Notes under the pieces: model-generated
Told to the model about the DNA's origin: nothing
The model's input: the letters and a program-made list of their open reading frames with translations, nothing else
Database searches by the model: none
Made by a program: the position numbers and the translations under genes
Shown: piece after piece, positions 35,290-46,165 of the stretch
Layout: every line of letters begins with the position of its first letter
Numbering within the stretch: position 1 is the stretch's first letter
Source of the DNA: Alligator mississippiensis
Taxonomy: Eukaryota; Chordata; Crocodylia; Alligatoridae
DNA length: 64,000 nucleotides
NCBI RefSeq assembly: GCF_030867095.1
Contig: NC_081831.1
Coordinates: 41,725,319-41,789,318, forward strand
Reading direction: 5' to 3'

Positions 35290-36036
35290 TGCCGAGATGT
35301 GTGATGGTGGCTTTTACATCACTTTGCCCAGCAACGCTTGTGCCAGGATTTTTCCACAGAACACCAGCTTGAACTTGACCATACAGCTGGTTAAACCTCT
35401 GGATCTGCTGGGGAACTGGGAGATAGGGTCAACAGAAATACAATACCCGCACAGCTGGAACAACATCAACAAAGACACCCCTTTCAAAATCATTTCTGGG
35501 ACTAAAAAATGGGAGTACCTCCTGCCTCGGGGGTATTATACAACCATCACAGAGTTACTGGATCTTATGAACAATATAATTACCACCCATCCTACTCCGC
35601 ATGAATTAGTTATGCTCTAGGATCAGGTGAGCAGAAAAATTAGACTGAAAGCCAGCAATAACTCCTATGCTTTTTCTACCGGTGGTGAATTAGCCTATAT
35701 TTTGGAGTTGCTACCCAGGTCCACTTTTAAAAAAAATCCTTTACGGCTGATATTACCAGTGGGTTCAGTTCGCTGTATGTCTTCACGGACACTGTGGAAC
35801 ATCAGCTTGTCAGGGAGTTTTCGGTTCCTTTGCTACGCTACGTCCCTGTCCATGGAAGCAACAATGAGTTTGTCACCATCGCATATAACAACCCGTATTA
35901 TGAACCCATCAGTCAGCACCACATCGACACAATCAGCATTGAAATAAAGACGGATCAGAACAAACATGTGTCATTAAGCTTTGATAAGGTGATTGTTAAG
36001 CTTCACCTATGGCCCTGGAAAACTTTGAGATTTTAA
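35290..36036 (+). pseudogene. Polinton minor capsid (penton-like) gene (fossil)
   Basis: The start shows GGFYITLPSNAC and WEIGSTEIQYPHSW. The end shows YVPVHGSNNEFVT and VIVKLHLWP. These match the family's penton-like jelly-roll protein. The copy is broken. The assignment rests on remembered family motifs. Confidence 0.7.
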
Positions 36037-36049
36037 AATAAGTAAAAGT

Positions 36050-36448
36050 ATGATTGTGATGGTAAAAAACTATGGGGACCCTAACTTGTACAGAAATTAT
36101 TATAAAGCCCAGGCCGGGTATGGTCTTCCCAGATATCAGGGGGTGCCCGTGATGTACAGGGTTGGTGTGGGAGTCATATTTTGCAGCCTCTTTAGAAAAG
36201 CCATTCCGCTTTTGAGAAGGGGCCTGGAGATTAGTAAGCTCCATGCGAAAAATGCAGCGCAAAACATAGCCAAAGATGTGATTGGTTATGTCTCCCAAGC
36301 TGTCCTAGATAAGGTGGTCAAGCGGGCAAAGCAGGAGGGGTCTGGCCTCGTGTATATTCAAAGAAAGAGCCTTAAAAGAAAGACAGACGCACCAGAGTCT
36401 AGACATGCAGGACCTCCTCAACCCCTTAAAAAGAAGAGAGTAAATTGA
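36050..36448 (+). CDS. Polinton small basic capsid-associated protein (fossil, frame open)
   Basis: 132 codons. An N-terminal NYYKAQAGYGLP, a central hydrophobic GVIFCSLFRKAIPLLRRGL amphipathic segment and a C-terminus rich in Lys/Arg (QPLKKKRVN) fit the adenovirus pVI/pX-like protein of Polintons. The frame itself is open, but the element around it is broken, so it is treated as a fossil. Confidence 0.7.
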   Translation: MIVMVKNYGDPNLYRNYYKAQAGYGLPRYQGVPVMYRVGVGVIFCSLFRKAIPLLRRGLEISKLHAKNAAQNIAKDVIGYVSQAVLDKVVKRAKQEGSGLVYIQRKSLKRKTDAPESRHAGPPQPLKKKRVN

Positions 36449-36537
36449 CAGGGCCACCAGACACAAAAAAACAAGAAACAGACTGGGAGAAAGAAGGGGT
36501 GCTCTCCTGGAGGAAACAGAAATATATTTTAACTGCC

Positions 36538-36668
36538 ATGGCCTATGTTCACCGTGGGTCTGAAGAATGCGCCAAATCCGAACTGCATGTGTTTCAAATA
36601 GCCCCAACGCAGACCTTCATTAAGAAAAGCCTGAATGTTGAGATCCCCCCCACTCTCGGCTATTACCA
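36538..36668 (+). pseudogene. Polinton major capsid protein, N-terminal piece (fossil)
   Basis: It begins MAYVHRGSEECAKSELHVFQ and runs to LNVEIPPTLGYYH. This is the usual N-terminus of the Polinton double-jelly-roll capsid protein. The rest is gone; other sequence follows from about 36669. Confidence 0.7.
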
Positions 36669-36670
36669 TG

Positions 36671-37190
36671 TGATGGGCTAGCTGGTAGTGATTTAGCTTA
36701 GGGGCTTTGAAAGGATAAAAGATGATTGGAGGACTTGGGATTCCCTTTTCTCACCAATCAGGCCCCAGAGATTCACCCTTCATGACCCCTGATTGTCCCC
36801 TTGGGTCACCTGGAGGGGGATAAAAGGGGCAGTGCAGCTGACTCAGGAGAGACCAGCGAGGGACCACAAGGAAGGAATTTCAAGGAGCTGGCAAGAGCTG
36901 AGCCCGCGGGGCTGGAGCAGTTGCCCCAGAAGAGCCTGAAGGAGTGGGACCTGCAGGCAGCAGTTGGACCCTCAGCAGCACAGCGTACAGCCAGCAGGAG
37001 AGGCTCCCCGCTGGGCTCCAGGATCCCCTATGAGAGGCTGTGGCCAGCAGGAGAGGCTCCCCAGCTCCAGCAAGGATCTGAGCAGACACCTGAGAGGTTC
37101 CCAGCCCTGCTTCCAGTTCCTCCAGCAAGAGGCCAGGCAGCTTGATGTGAGGCAGGGGCTCTGGGAAGGTGAAGATCCCTAACACCTTAG
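36671..37190 (+). mobile_element. Possible LTR-like fragment
   Basis: A TGATGGGCTAGC start abuts the Polinton break, and GGGATAAAAGGGGC (36820) is a TATA-like box like those in the other LTRs here. A GC-rich stretch follows. No target duplication was found and the right end is unsure. Confidence 0.35.
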
Positions 37191-37200
37191 AGTAGTACCA

Positions 37201-37271
37201 GCACTGGTGGCTGTGTGGTAGAGTTTCTGTCTACCACATGGGAGAGCTGCATTTAAGTCCCGGTTGGGATG
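37201..37271 (+). tRNA. tRNA-Gly-like pseudogene or SINE head
   Basis: GCACTGGTGGCTGTGTGGTAG resembles the 5' half of tRNA-Gly(GCC), with TCTACCAC at the anticodon loop and ATTTAAGTCCCGGTT at the T arm. The acceptor stem does not pair at its 3' side and the B box is degenerate. It is therefore a decayed tRNA gene or a tRNA-derived SINE, not a working tRNA. Confidence 0.4.
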
Positions 37272-37511
37272 ATTTAGGGTGAATGAAGTGTCAGGGAGGA
37301 AATCTTGTTGCAGTGGAAATGGGTCATTGTGTTTTCCCTCTTTCCCCCACCTCCAGGTACCTAGGCCCTATACTTCTTGTTTTTGACGTTTTGTATCTGG
37401 TGCCTTTTATACTTCACCAACCAGTATTGTTTGTTCTGCTCTTTGTTCTTCATATTTTGATTAACTCTCTTTTGTTCCCCTTCCACCATCCTGAGAGCTA
37501 AGAAGAGGCTG
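37272..37511. other. No gene recognised
   Basis: T-rich DNA between the tRNA-like sequence and the MITE. It may be the body of a tRNA-derived SINE. Confidence 0.4.
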
Positions 37512-37664
37512 CCTCAGAGATCCAGCCATAGGGTATAAAGGCGAATCAATGAAATATCTATAACTTTGTTGTTTTCTGTCGGATTTGGATGAAACTTGCA
37601 AGGGTGGTAGTCTCTGCTGAGAGCATGAAGCCTGCCAAGTTTACCCTATGGCTGGATCTCTGAG
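37512..37664. mobile_element. Short MITE with 24-bp terminal inverted repeats
   Basis: The left end (cctcagagatccagccatag, then ggta) and right end are exact or near-exact inverse copies, enclosing about 105 bp. The right end directly abuts the CR1 3' end at 37666. A diverged copy lies at 9005-9140. The superfamily is unknown because no target duplication is visible. Confidence 0.75.
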
Positions 37665-37665
37665 G

Positions 37666-39365
37666 TTCATAGATTCATAGATGTTAGGGTCGGAGGGGAC
37701 CTCAATAGATCATCAAGTCTGACCCCCTGCATAGGCAGGAAAGAGTGCTGGGTTTAGATAACCCCAGCCAGATGCCTATCTAACCTCCTCTTGAAGACCC
37801 CCAGGGTAGGGGAAAGCACCACCTCCCTTGGGAGCCCATTCCAGACTTTGGCCACTCTAACTGTGAAGACGTTCTTCCTAATGTCCAGTCTAAATCTGCT
37901 CTCTGCTAGCTTGTGGCCATTATTTCTTGTGACCCCCGGGGGCGCCTTGGTGAGTAAAGCCTCACCAATTCCCTTCTGTGCCCCCATGATGAACTCATAG
38001 GCAGCCACAAGGTCGCCTCTCAACCTTCTCTTGTGGAGGCTGAAGAGGTCCAGGTGCCCTAGTCTCTCCTCATAGGGCTTGGCCTGCAAGCCCTTAAACA
38101 TACGAGTGGCCCTTCTCTTGACCCTCTCCAGGTTATCCACATCCCTCTTGAAGTGCAGCGCCCAAAACTGCATGCAGTATTCCAACTGCGGTCTGACCAG
38201 CGCCCGATAGAGGGGAAGTATCACCTCCTTGGTTCTGTTTGTCATGCATCTGCTGATGCACGCTAAAGTGCCATTAGCTTTTCTGATGACTTTGTCACAC
38301 TGCCGACTCATGTTCATCTTGGAGTCCACTAGGACTCCAAGATCCCTTTCCGCTTCCGTACCTCCAAGCAGGTCATTTCCTAGGCAGTAGGTATGCTGGA
38401 CATTTTTCCTCCCTAGGTGCAACACTTTGCATTTCTCCTTGTTGAATTGCATTCTGTTGTTTTGTGCCCATATGTCCAACCTGTCCAGGTCTGCTTGCAG
38501 CTGTTCCCTGCTTCTCCCCACAGTTTTGTGTCATCCGCAAACTTGGACAGAGTACACTTCACTCCCTCATCCAAGTCGCTGATGAAGACATTGAAGAGTA
38601 TCGGTCCAAGGACCGAGCCCTGCAGGACCCCACTGCCCACACCCTTCCAGGTCGATACTGACCCATCCACTACGATTCTCTGGGTACGACCCTCTAGCCA
38701 ATTTGCCACCCACCGAACTGTGTAGTCATCCAAGTCACAGCCTCTTAACTTGTTCACCAGTATGGTGTGGGATACCGTATCGAAGGCCTTCCTGAAGTCT
38801 AAGTAAATGACGTCAACCCCTACTCCTGCATCTAGATGTTTTGTAACCTGGTCATAAAAAGAGACTAGATTAGTCAGGCATGATCTACCTGCTACGAACC
38901 CGTGCTGGTTTCCCCTCAGCATAATTTTTCCTGCCAGGCTCTCGCAAATGTGAGCCTTGATAATTTTTTCAAAGACTTTGCTTAGGATGGTGGTGAGACT
39001 GACTGGCCTATAGTTGCCTGGGTCCTCCTTCCTCCTCTTCTTGAAAATGGGGACTACACTGGCCCTTTTCCAGTCCTCCAGGACCTGGCCCGTGCTCCAT
39101 GAGTGTTCAAATATTCCCGCCAGTGGCTGTGCAATGGCTTCAGCCAGTGCCTTCAGTACCCTTGGATGGAGCTCATCCGGGCCTGCCGACTACCAAGCGT
39201 AGACCCTGAGATGGTGCAGAGGCACTTGGAGGAACTGGATGCAGACTTCCAAGCGTAGACCCTTAGATGGTAGTAGTCTGGCGCCCTGCTGCTGCCTCTC
39301 TACAATCCCAGTGAGAGCCTTGTCTTGCCCCTCACTTAGGAACTCTGAGGCAAAGAACTCAGAGG
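37666..39365 (-). mobile_element. CR1 LINE, 5'-truncated
   Basis: Read on the minus strand it covers the reverse transcriptase ([30 protein letters not shown], an intact [10 protein letters not shown]) and the C-terminal region to LDRHLAGVI, with the CR1 3' end at 37666. One frame change lies between the two main frames (near 38520-38560). An internal duplication of about 45 bp ('ccaagcgtagaccctgagatg') at 39192-39275 disrupts the 5' part. The 5' edge is near SEFFASEFLSEG, about 39365. Confidence 0.93.
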
Positions 39366-39540
39366 TGGCTCCGAAGCTTTTCTGAAGTGGTTCGGAAGCT
39401 CCAAACCGCTTCAGAAAACCTAAAGAAGCCAGCACTTTGATCCAGACATGCTGCTTCAGATGCCGAAGTGTCCGAAGCTTCTCCAGATCCAAAGCACGGT
39501 ACAAAGCCTCGCACAGCCCTAATATTCAAGCAATGTGCCA
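39366..39540. repeat. CCGAAG-rich repeat-like sequence
   Basis: Repeated ccgaag/cgaagc words and 'ttcggaagctcc' lie directly beyond the CR1 5' edge. The class is unknown. Confidence 0.4.
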
Positions 39541-39779
39541 TGCTAAGAGGTAATAATAAAAAAGAGACTAATTATAGGAAAGGGAATAATATGGTAGATG
39601 TAGTAGATAGGGTCAGTAGTGACACAGACAGCAAGTGTAGTAGCCAGTTGGGGTCTATATCATGTGAATAAGCGTGATAAGTCAGCTATCTGGCTGACAC
39701 CCTGAGTTGCTGGGATAACTGTTAGAAAAGAATAGGATACAGGTGCTACAGTGTCTGTTACCTCATATTGAGAATGTGA

Positions 39780-40370
39780 AAAAACTTTTTAAAATATAGA
39801 ATTATGGAAGACACCGGTGTTGTTAAAAATATATCTACAAAGCAGAAGATTGTGCAAAAGGGTATGATGTCAGTGCTCGCAGAATATAATAACAAGCAGT
39901 GCCTCTTGGACTTTCACATCCTTGAAAAAGGGGAATTTTCATGGGGTCATGAATGGTTAAAAAAAAGAAATTCCTCTGGGCTGGAATTCTGTAAAATACT
40001 TCAGGCACTTTCAAAAGTCTCTGTGGAAACAGTGAAATAGCAATTAAAAGGTATATTAAACCAGGTCTCCTCAGTGATTATGAAAGTCAGAGGAACTTTA
40101 AAACATATCAAAGCTAGGATAATGTTAGATGAAGAGGCATAGACCTAGTTTCACAAATGCAGCCCATTCCTTACAACTTATGCTCAAAGGGAAATGCCGA
40201 ACTGGGTCACGTAGAAAAAGAAGGCCTACTTTAAAAAATAGCCTGGAGTGAGTGGGGCATGTCTCTAGAGCCAATTGTAAAAAAAATTAAAAATAATGTG
40301 GTACAGTAGCGGTATGTAGACTTTAAGGTTACTATAAGCCTGTACTGAAAATTAATACATATCCCTGTAA
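39780..40370 (+). pseudogene. Ty3/gypsy-like pol fossil (protease end to RT start)
   Basis: Words of a Ty3/gypsy polyprotein are readable across frames: GHEWLKK near 39945, GTLKHIKARIMLDEEA near 40093, ELGHVEKEGLL and KIAWSEW near 40200-40250, and VDFKVTIS near 40320. In the family these mark the protease-RT spacer and the first RT blocks. The LTRs and the rest of pol were not found. It is heavily broken and old. Confidence 0.6.
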
Positions 40371-42440
40371 TGGGGCACAGGGGCAAACCCTACTCCCCAT
40401 GATATAATCTACCCAAGCACCTGCACTGACCTGGGAATCCATGTGGCTTATTCCTTGGAGAGCATTTTTTTTTTTTTGCAAAAAAAAAATGTATATCTAA
40501 ATGTGTGTATATAAATATATACAAACACACCTTTACAGTTACACCATTCTCATTCCTGTTACAAAATCACACGACACACCTGCATTCCCCTATGTCTTCT
40601 CACCTGACCATCCATTTGCCCATCACCATCACCTTTAACTGTCACAATTACTCCAAGGACCCCTCAGTCTCTCCCCACTCCTTTCCCCACTCCCATCTCC
40701 CTTGCCTATTTCCCAGTCTTTTCACTTGTCATTGTATTCATTGTCGTCGCTGTTGCCATCGTCCTCATTATCATCATCACTGCTCTTTTTGAGGGACCCA
40801 CCTCTGACAGTCCCCTCTCCTCCACATGATGTCCTCCATCTCTTCCCTGTCATGGTCTACCATCTCCTGTAGTACCAGTACATCTCACTCAGTCCCATTT
40901 TGATGCAGCCCTCAACTGAGAGGCTTGTATGTCTGTTTATGAGCAGGCTTCTAGTCTTCCACAAGGTGCTTCTCCTGAATTGGTTGAAGCAGGTTGTCGG
41001 GGTCCCTTGCTGCTTGGTCAGGTGCCTGTACAGAACTGCCTCCTGGTCAAGGTTATGAACCCTGTCACCATGAGGACAAGTATGTGTACTTTCTTCTACA
41101 CCTCCCTGCCATATGGGCAGAACCAGAGGAGGTGGTTGATTGTTTCTACCTTCCATCAGCAGGTTTGCCTGGGGCAGTTTGATGGGCCTCTCTGCCTGTA
41201 CTGTTTTTCCTGTGCCCACTGTGGTGGGGCACCACCACAGAAAGATGCTTACCTAAAGGAAGAGAGGCACAGAGCTGGAAGGACGCCGCTGGAAACCAGA
41301 AGTCTAGTCGGAATGGGGCTGCTGAAGAAAAAAACCCAGCACTGGGGAAAGCAGAAAAAAAACTGCCTTAGGCCAGGGGAGAGCCGGGAACAGCGCTGGC
41401 ACTGGCATGGACCAGCTTTATGGTGGCATGCTGACACTGATTCACTGGCCAGGCCCCTTGGCGAAGCATAAAAACTGTGCCAGACAAAGATCAAGGAGGA
41501 CCGGATGCAAGCTGTTTGCAGCCCCTCAGAGGGCATAGGGTTGCAGCTCCAGGAGAGGCCAGGGAAGGTTAAGTTAAGCCCAGAAGGGCATAACTACTTA
41601 CCAGAAATGAAGCACTGGATCCTGGATTCGGCCAGCTGGGAGTGGAACAACGTCCAACCTGAGGAAGAGAGAGAAAAGGATCTGTGGGCAGTCGTGGACC
41701 CACACCAGAAAGAGACAAAAACATTCCAGGGAGCAAGGTAATCCAGGACCGGTAAAAGTGCAGGCCAGTAGGTGTATGGCCTAAAGCCAGATGATACACC
41801 ATCCAAATTGTACTTGATTGACTTAAAGTGGACAACAAGTAAACCTGTGCTGTGATGAGTACTACTTGTGGCCTGAAATTAAGATCTGGTTGGTGTAAGG
41901 TGGGGTGTAGGAGAGGCGGAGCCCTGAAGCAGAAAGCCAGATGGAAAGATTTAAGAGGGGACCCAGGAAAGGCAGGACACAAGATCATCCTCTCAATAAC
42001 GAATTTATTCTGACAAAGATGTGGCAGGAGAGAACCCCTGGGGACCATTCAAGATATCTGACTGGACGGTGAGCTATCAACCTTTAAAGGGACAGCAGCG
42101 CCCGAAAAGCCAGTATGGGCGAAACGTGCTAGTGAGTGGCACGGGAGGTTACACCCACACAAGGAGTGCACAGTGGGCTACCTGCCATTTCAAGTCTCTG
42201 TGCTTCTTCTGTAGATCCTTGTGGAAGATTTGTTCCCACATGTCCTGGCAGCTGTCACTGGGAGTAGGTCCATGGGTGACATGATGTGTCTCACCGTTAC
42301 CACCTCCTGCATCTTTCTGTGCTTTGTCAGGGTCACTGGGGCCTCGTTGTGCAATTTGTATTTGTTCCAGAAGTGTTTCAGGTCCTCATAGCACCATGGC
42401 GACTCCACAGTCCACGGGCTCGCATTGGCCACCACTGTTG
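40371..42440. other. Unresolved repeat-rich stretch
   Basis: It contains an A/T run near 40470-40490, C-rich sequence to 40860, a block with moderately long frames on both strands (40860-41240), a possible promoter-like 'gaagcataaaaactg' near 41464, and a frame on the minus strand (42501-42190). None matches a family I can name with confidence. The 40860-41240 block might be LINE-derived. Confidence 0.4.
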
Positions 42441-42446
42441 TCGTAG

Positions 42447-43890
42447 TTGCCCTGCAAAGGAAGCTATGATCATCCTGGTAGATGGAGCGGGTGTGAAGCA
42501 CTGGTTGAACAAGGGGATGCTGGAGATGGCAGTGGCCTTCTACCAGGAGTTCTACACTGCATGACCAGAGGACCTGCGGGCCATGCAGGAATGCCTGCAG
42601 AAGCTCACTCAGGTCCTCGGGGAGGACAAGAGGCAGAAGCTAGTGGAGGAGCGGATGCTGGCGGAGATCAACAAAACTCTCCACAGCTTCAAGAACAGTA
42701 AGACTCCTGGTTTCTTATGACTCAACGAGTTCTATGTCATTTTCTGGGAGCAGGTGGGCCCAGACCTGCTGGAGGTCTGTAGAGAGCACCTGCAGCAGGG
42801 CTACCAGGGGATGGGAATGTAGGAGGGCCTCATAACCTTTCTTTACAAGAAGGGAAGGAGGCGGGACCTGAAACTGGCATCCTATAATGCTCCTGAACTT
42901 TGACTACAAACTAATGGCCAAAGTCTTGACTGAGTGCTATAAGTCTGTTATAGGTGCAGTGATCCATGAGGACTAATCATGCACAGTGCCAGGGCAACAG
43001 ATGCACAGAATCCTGATGCAGCTGCAAGACATGCTACAGTACCAATGGGAGAGGGGGCTGAACACCACTGTGCTGAACCTACAACTGGGTATCCCATCAG
43101 TTCCTATTTAAGATACTGAAGAAGATGGGGTGGGGGGTCCCCCTGACCTTCATCACCTGGATAAAGACACTGCACACCAACAGGGTTCTGGTAAATGGAT
43201 CCCTGACAGCCCTAATTGCAGTGAAGACAGGCATCCAGCAGGGCTGCCCACTCTCCCCACTCCTGTCATTCTGAGTGATGGAACTGCTAGCACAGAGGCT
43301 CAGACAGGATCCCAGGATCCTCAGGAGTAATCAGAAAGAGACAAGGGTCCCAACTTACATGGATGGCCTCAATATTATATGCAGGAACAAATGGTCAGTT
43401 GAAAGAGTGTTGCAACACTCCCAGGTATACAGAACAGGTATACAGAACACTCCCAGGTATGCAGGGGCCAAGATCAACATAAGCCAAAGCACCTGCCCAG
43501 TACTGGGTAAACTTGAGAAGGAGTCTCCATCTCATGTGAAGGAGAAAAGGGGTGGAGTTTGGCACAGGGTGTGGGAAAAAACTGAGGCCAAGGCTAAATA
43601 GAGACTGGGACAATGGAAATCACACTGCCTGACAATGCGAGGCAGAGGGGGTGGGCATGGCGCTCATGAAGGTGTTATTACTACCTATGCTTCTACACAC
43701 CACACTAGTCTTCCTTCCCTCAGAGCAAGTCATCCACAGAATCCAAAGAGCCATGCACATCTTTTTCTGGGACTCCAGATGGGAGAAGATGGTGAGGACC
43801 ACACTGTTCAAAGCAAAACAGTCCTGACATTCTGCTGTTCCTCTGGGCCAAGTACATGAGCCAGATTTGCAAAGTAGCAACAGGGACAGA
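42447..43890 (+). mobile_element. L1-Tx1 clade LINE, reverse transcriptase region, broken
   Basis: Tx1-type blocks appear in order: NKTLHSFKNSKTPGF, EQVGPDLLEVCREHLQQG, EGLITFLYKKGRRRDLK, DYKLMAKVLTECYK, later QQGCPLSPLL-like sequence near 43235 and a C-terminal HRIQRAMHIFFWDSRWEKM near 43735. Stops (for example near 42560, 42717 and 42822) and several frame changes interrupt it. The endonuclease part is missing. It is the same clade as the fragment at 14880-15860 but a different part of the element. Confidence 0.7.
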
Positions 43891-43999
43891 ATCCAGAACT
43901 ACTCCTCAAAGAGCATCTAACCAGAAGCCCAGCTCAATCAGCACTGAAAATCCTCTCCTCACTGAGCCTGACTCCCCTTTTCTGTATCCCTCCTTCTGA

Positions 44000-46150
44000 G
44001 GGGGACTGAGGGGGCAATCTGCTGCCCCAACCCCTTAGCTCGGGAAGTCTGTTGCTTCCTAGGAGCCCAAATCCAAGACATTGCGGAGAAGATCCCTGAA
44101 CTCCTCCAGCCCACTGACCACTACCCTATGCTCCTTATCCATGTGGGCACAAATGACACGGCTCGGAGTGCTCCCAGTCGGGTCATGAAGCACTACAGGG
44201 ATTTGGGAGCAGGGCTAAAGGGTTTAGGGGCACAGGTGGTGTTTTCTTTGATCCTCTCAGTCTTGGGCTACAGGTGGAGGAGGGAGAGGAGGATTGAGGT
44301 AGCAAACCAAAGACTGCGGTGCTGGTGTAATCGGGAAGGCTTTGGCTTCCATGACCAGTCCACTCTGTGGTGAGAGGCAGTGAGTTGCTGGGAAGGGATG
44401 GCCTCCACCTCTGTCCGCTGGGGAGGAGGCTCTTCTCAGCCAGACTGGCTGACCTGCTCCACTGGGGGATGGGGGGACTTGACCTTGCAAAGCCAGCAGG
44501 TCAAGGCACTTAAGGGAGCCTACCCCTGCCCCAGCCCTGGAATGAGTGGTGGGCAAGGCAAGGGCCCCTAGAGGGACACTTGCCTGCCTGTACACAAATG
44601 CCAGGAGCTTGGGGAATAAGCAGGAGGAGCTCATCCTCCTGCTTAACACAAATAATTATGATGTCATAGGGATAACAGAGACCTCGTGGGACTCCACCCA
44701 TGACTGGGCCACAGGTACATATGGCTATACCCTGTACAGGAGAGATCGAGTGGACAAAAAGGGGCAGGGGTGTAGCTCTCTATGTCAAGGAAAGCTACGC
44801 ATCCCTGCAAGTTGACATTGGCACCCAGGGTGGACGACTGGAGACCCTCTGAATTAAAATCCATGAGGAACACAGCATAGGGGACACAACGGTGGGAGCC
44901 TATTACAGACCTCCTGCCCAGGAGCAAGAGCTTGACCAGGAGTTCACCAGGGAATTGGCTGACACTGCGCTCCCGGTGCATGGTTGTCATGGGAGACTGC
45001 AACTACCCTGACATCTCATGGGAAGAGCACTCGGCCAAATCAGAGCGGTCACAAAGTTTTCTCTCATGTGTGGATGAGCTCTACCTGATGCAAGAAGTCG
45101 AAAGGCCGACAAGAGATAAAGCGCTGCTTGACCTGGTACTGGCTATGGGGAGCGACCTAATGACCTAATGATCAAAGGGAAGCTGGGTGACAGTGATCAT
45201 GAGCTGATCACCTTCACCATCTGCCGTAAAACTGCCAAGTCAGTCAGCCATACAGAAGTCCTCGACTTCAGGAAAACTGACTTTGACAAGTTCAGGAGCC
45301 TTGTAGGTGAGGCCCTAAGGGACCATGACTCAAAGGGGAGGAGAGTTCAGGAAGAGTGGTTGCTTCTTAAGGGAGTGATTCTGGATGCACAAGCTAAGTC
45401 TATTCCATCTTGGAGGAAAGGCAGCAAAAGGGCACAGCAGCCCCCTTGGCTCTCCAGGGAACTAGCAGATTTCCTGCATCTAAAAAGAAAGACCTACAAA
45501 GGATGGAGGACAGGATTCACCTCCAAGGAGGAATATTCTGCACTGGTCTGGACCTGCAGGGAGCAAACCAGAAAAGCCAAGGCTATGACTGAACTCCAAC
45601 TAGCTACAAGTATCAAGGACAATAAAAAGTCCTTTTTTATATATGTGGGGAGCCAGAGGAAAAGCAAGGACAACATCAGACCCCTGCTAAACCAGATGGG
45701 ACTACTGACAACCGATGCCCAGGAAAAAGCCAAGTTGCTAAATGGGTACTTTGCATCCATTTTTCACTAGTCCCAAGGGGTGCCTCTGCCATTACAGGAC
45801 AGGAATGCTTGGGTTAGGATGATTCCTTACCCTCTATGAATGCTGACCTCATGAAGGAACACCTAGAGAGGCTGGACACCTTCAAGTCAGCTGTCCCTGA
45901 CAACTTACACCCCAGGGTACTCAAGGAGCTGGCTAGCATCATAGTTCAGCCCCTGGCACAGATCTTTGAGAACTTCTGGCACTCTGGTGAAGTGCCCGAG
46001 GACTGAAAGAAGGCCAATGTGGTGCCTATCTTCAAGAAGGGGAGGAAAGTGGATCTGGCAAACTACAGACCCATCAGCCTGACCTCTATTCTGGGGAAGG
46101 TCTTAGAAAAGATTATCAACGAGGCCATTCTTAACAGAATTGGCATGGGA
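44000..46150 (+). mobile_element. CR1 LINE: end of ORF1, endonuclease and start of RT
   Basis: The ORF1 esterase (SGNH) domain shows LLIHVGTND near 44128 and DGLHLCPLGRRLFSARLADL in another frame near 44395. The ORF2 endonuclease follows (LYTNARSLGNKQEELILLL, VIGITETSWDSTHDW, GDSDHELITF). The RT N-terminal part runs to about 46143 (KVLEKIINEAILNRIG). Frame changes and stops are frequent (for example near 44815, 44850, 45168 and 45768). The 3' half is replaced by the next CR1. Confidence 0.9.
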
Positions 46151-46165
46151 CATTCTTAACAGAAT

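Larger units (their letters stand above)
33500..36668 (+). mobile_element. Polinton (Maverick) fossil, internal part
   Basis: A block of Polinton genes lies on one strand: an unassigned upstream frame (33510-34016), a retroviral-type integrase with a chromodomain (34187-35270), a minor capsid (penton-like) region (35290-36036), a small basic adenovirus-pVI/pX-like protein (36050-36448) and the start of the major capsid protein (36538-36668). DNA polymerase B, protease, packaging ATPase and terminal repeats are absent. It is a partial copy and is broken, with a handful of breaks. The protein similarity is still easy to read, so the age is moderate. Confidence 0.85.
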
